This document shows positions 63,820 to 64,000 of a DNA stretch of 64,000 nt, piece after piece. A program made the translations under genes and the position numbers. Source of the stretch: Candidatus Methanomethylicia archaeon (GTDB lineage: Archaea > Thermoproteota > Methanomethylicia > Culexarchaeales > Culexarchaeaceae); the NCBI GenBank assembly GCA_025058215.1, contig JANXEO010000001.1, positions 124,001 to 188,000 of the forward strand. Direction: 5' to 3'. The notes below the pieces were generated by a model. It worked only from the letters and a program-made list of their open reading frames with translations. It did not search any database and had not been told where the DNA came from. Numbering within the stretch: position 1 is the first letter of the stretch; the number at the start of each line of letters is the position of its first letter.

Positions 63820-64000
63820 ATGAAGATAATTAACGAATTAATTCATGAAGCTGAAAAAACTCAAGTGATTATGCTTGCAGGTGGTAAAGCTAAGAGAATG
63901 GGATTAACGAATGTGAGTAAAGCATTAATAAAAGTTGCAGGTAAAACACTTCTTGAGAGAGAAATAGAATTATACAGAAACTGTGGATTTAAAAAGTATA
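63820..64000 (+). CDS. NTP-transferase family protein, N-terminal part
   Basis: The first 60 codons of a gene running off the right edge. VIMLAGGKAKRMG is the nucleotide-binding signature of sugar-phosphate/molybdenum-cofactor-type nucleotidyltransferases, followed by the typical SKALIKVAGKTLLEREI. ATG 63820 is preceded by GAAGGGGGA. Could be a sugar-1-phosphate nucleotidyltransferase or a MobA/adenosylcobinamide-phosphate guanylyltransferase-like enzyme; the rest is needed to tell. Confidence 0.8.
   Translation, partial: MKIINELIHEAEKTQVIMLAGGKAKRMGLTNVSKALIKVAGKTLLEREIELYRNCGFKKY

Noticed and set aside
1-64000. CRISPR arrays, rRNA genes, intact insertion sequences
   Set aside because: No regularly spaced repeats, rRNA segments or intact transposase genes were seen anywhere in the window.

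Overview
The window is a 64-kb stretch of an AT-rich archaeal chromosome. Evidence for Archaea is the archaeal/eukaryotic-type ribosomal set (S4e, L32e, L19e, L34e, L14e), Cbf5, MCM, GINS, RFC, Orc1/Cdc6, EF-2, Pelota, TATA-box promoters and C/D box guide RNAs. GC-rich tRNAs in an AT-rich genome suggest a thermophile. A small intron in cbf5 and a tRNA with extra sequence in its variable region point towards the Thermoproteota/TACK side; I cannot name a genus.

Layout. 1-9.1 kb is the downstream half of the S10/spc ribosomal operon: S4e (partial), L5, S14, S8, L6, L32e, L19e, L18, S5, L30, L15, SecY, an EMC3-like membrane protein, L34e, Cmk, L14e and Cbf5. It is followed by tRNA-Ser, a Gfo/Idh/MocA-DUF362 fusion, tRNA-Phe, a tiny zinc-ribbon protein, a K+-independent proton-pumping pyrophosphatase, tRNA-Gly(CCC) and an LSm-winged-helix fusion. 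15.7-28.3 kb is an information-processing block: C/D guide RNA, THUMP protein, Orc1/Cdc6, MoaC, MoaA, TruA, RFC-L, RFC-S, GINS, MCM and a Hel308-like helicase. 28.4-38.8 kb is one long leftward operon for a type IV pilus-like (Tad-like) secretion machine: ATPase, membrane platform, a 1030-residue secreted Ig-like protein and six small membrane-anchored, mostly pilin-like proteins. Divergently at 38.9-41.2 kb lie a coiled-coil protein, a winged-helix protein and a further prepilin. A histone-deacetylase-family enzyme, a nicotinate phosphoribosyltransferase and tRNA-Pro follow.

43.9-50.0 kb is an accessory island immediately 3' of tRNA-Pro. It holds a shattered tyrosine recombinase, a TdeIII-like restriction endonuclease with a stop at codon 3, an unknown decayed gene and a DUF1156-type DNA methyltransferase broken by one stop and one frameshift: a dead restriction-modification island. 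From 50 kb the core genome resumes with a QueT-type transporter preceded by a GC-rich leader that can form an SD-sequestering pseudoknot (a riboswitch candidate). Then come tRNA and RNA processing genes (CCA-adding enzyme, ThpR, RNase Z, TrmG10), PRPP synthase, tRNA-Gly(GCC) with about 17 extra nucleotides, DUF1177, a TIM-barrel protein, Pelota, a second C/D guide RNA, a duplicated Lrp-like regulator, EF-2 and the start of a nucleotidyltransferase.

Most interesting: the cbf5 intervening sequence, whose removal restores the catalytic Asp; the queT leader; the pilus-like operon with its giant secreted subunit; the tRNA-Gly insertion; the Gfo/Idh-DUF362 fusion; and the decayed R-M island at tRNA-Pro. 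All product calls are from reading sequence and remembered family motifs; no searches were run.
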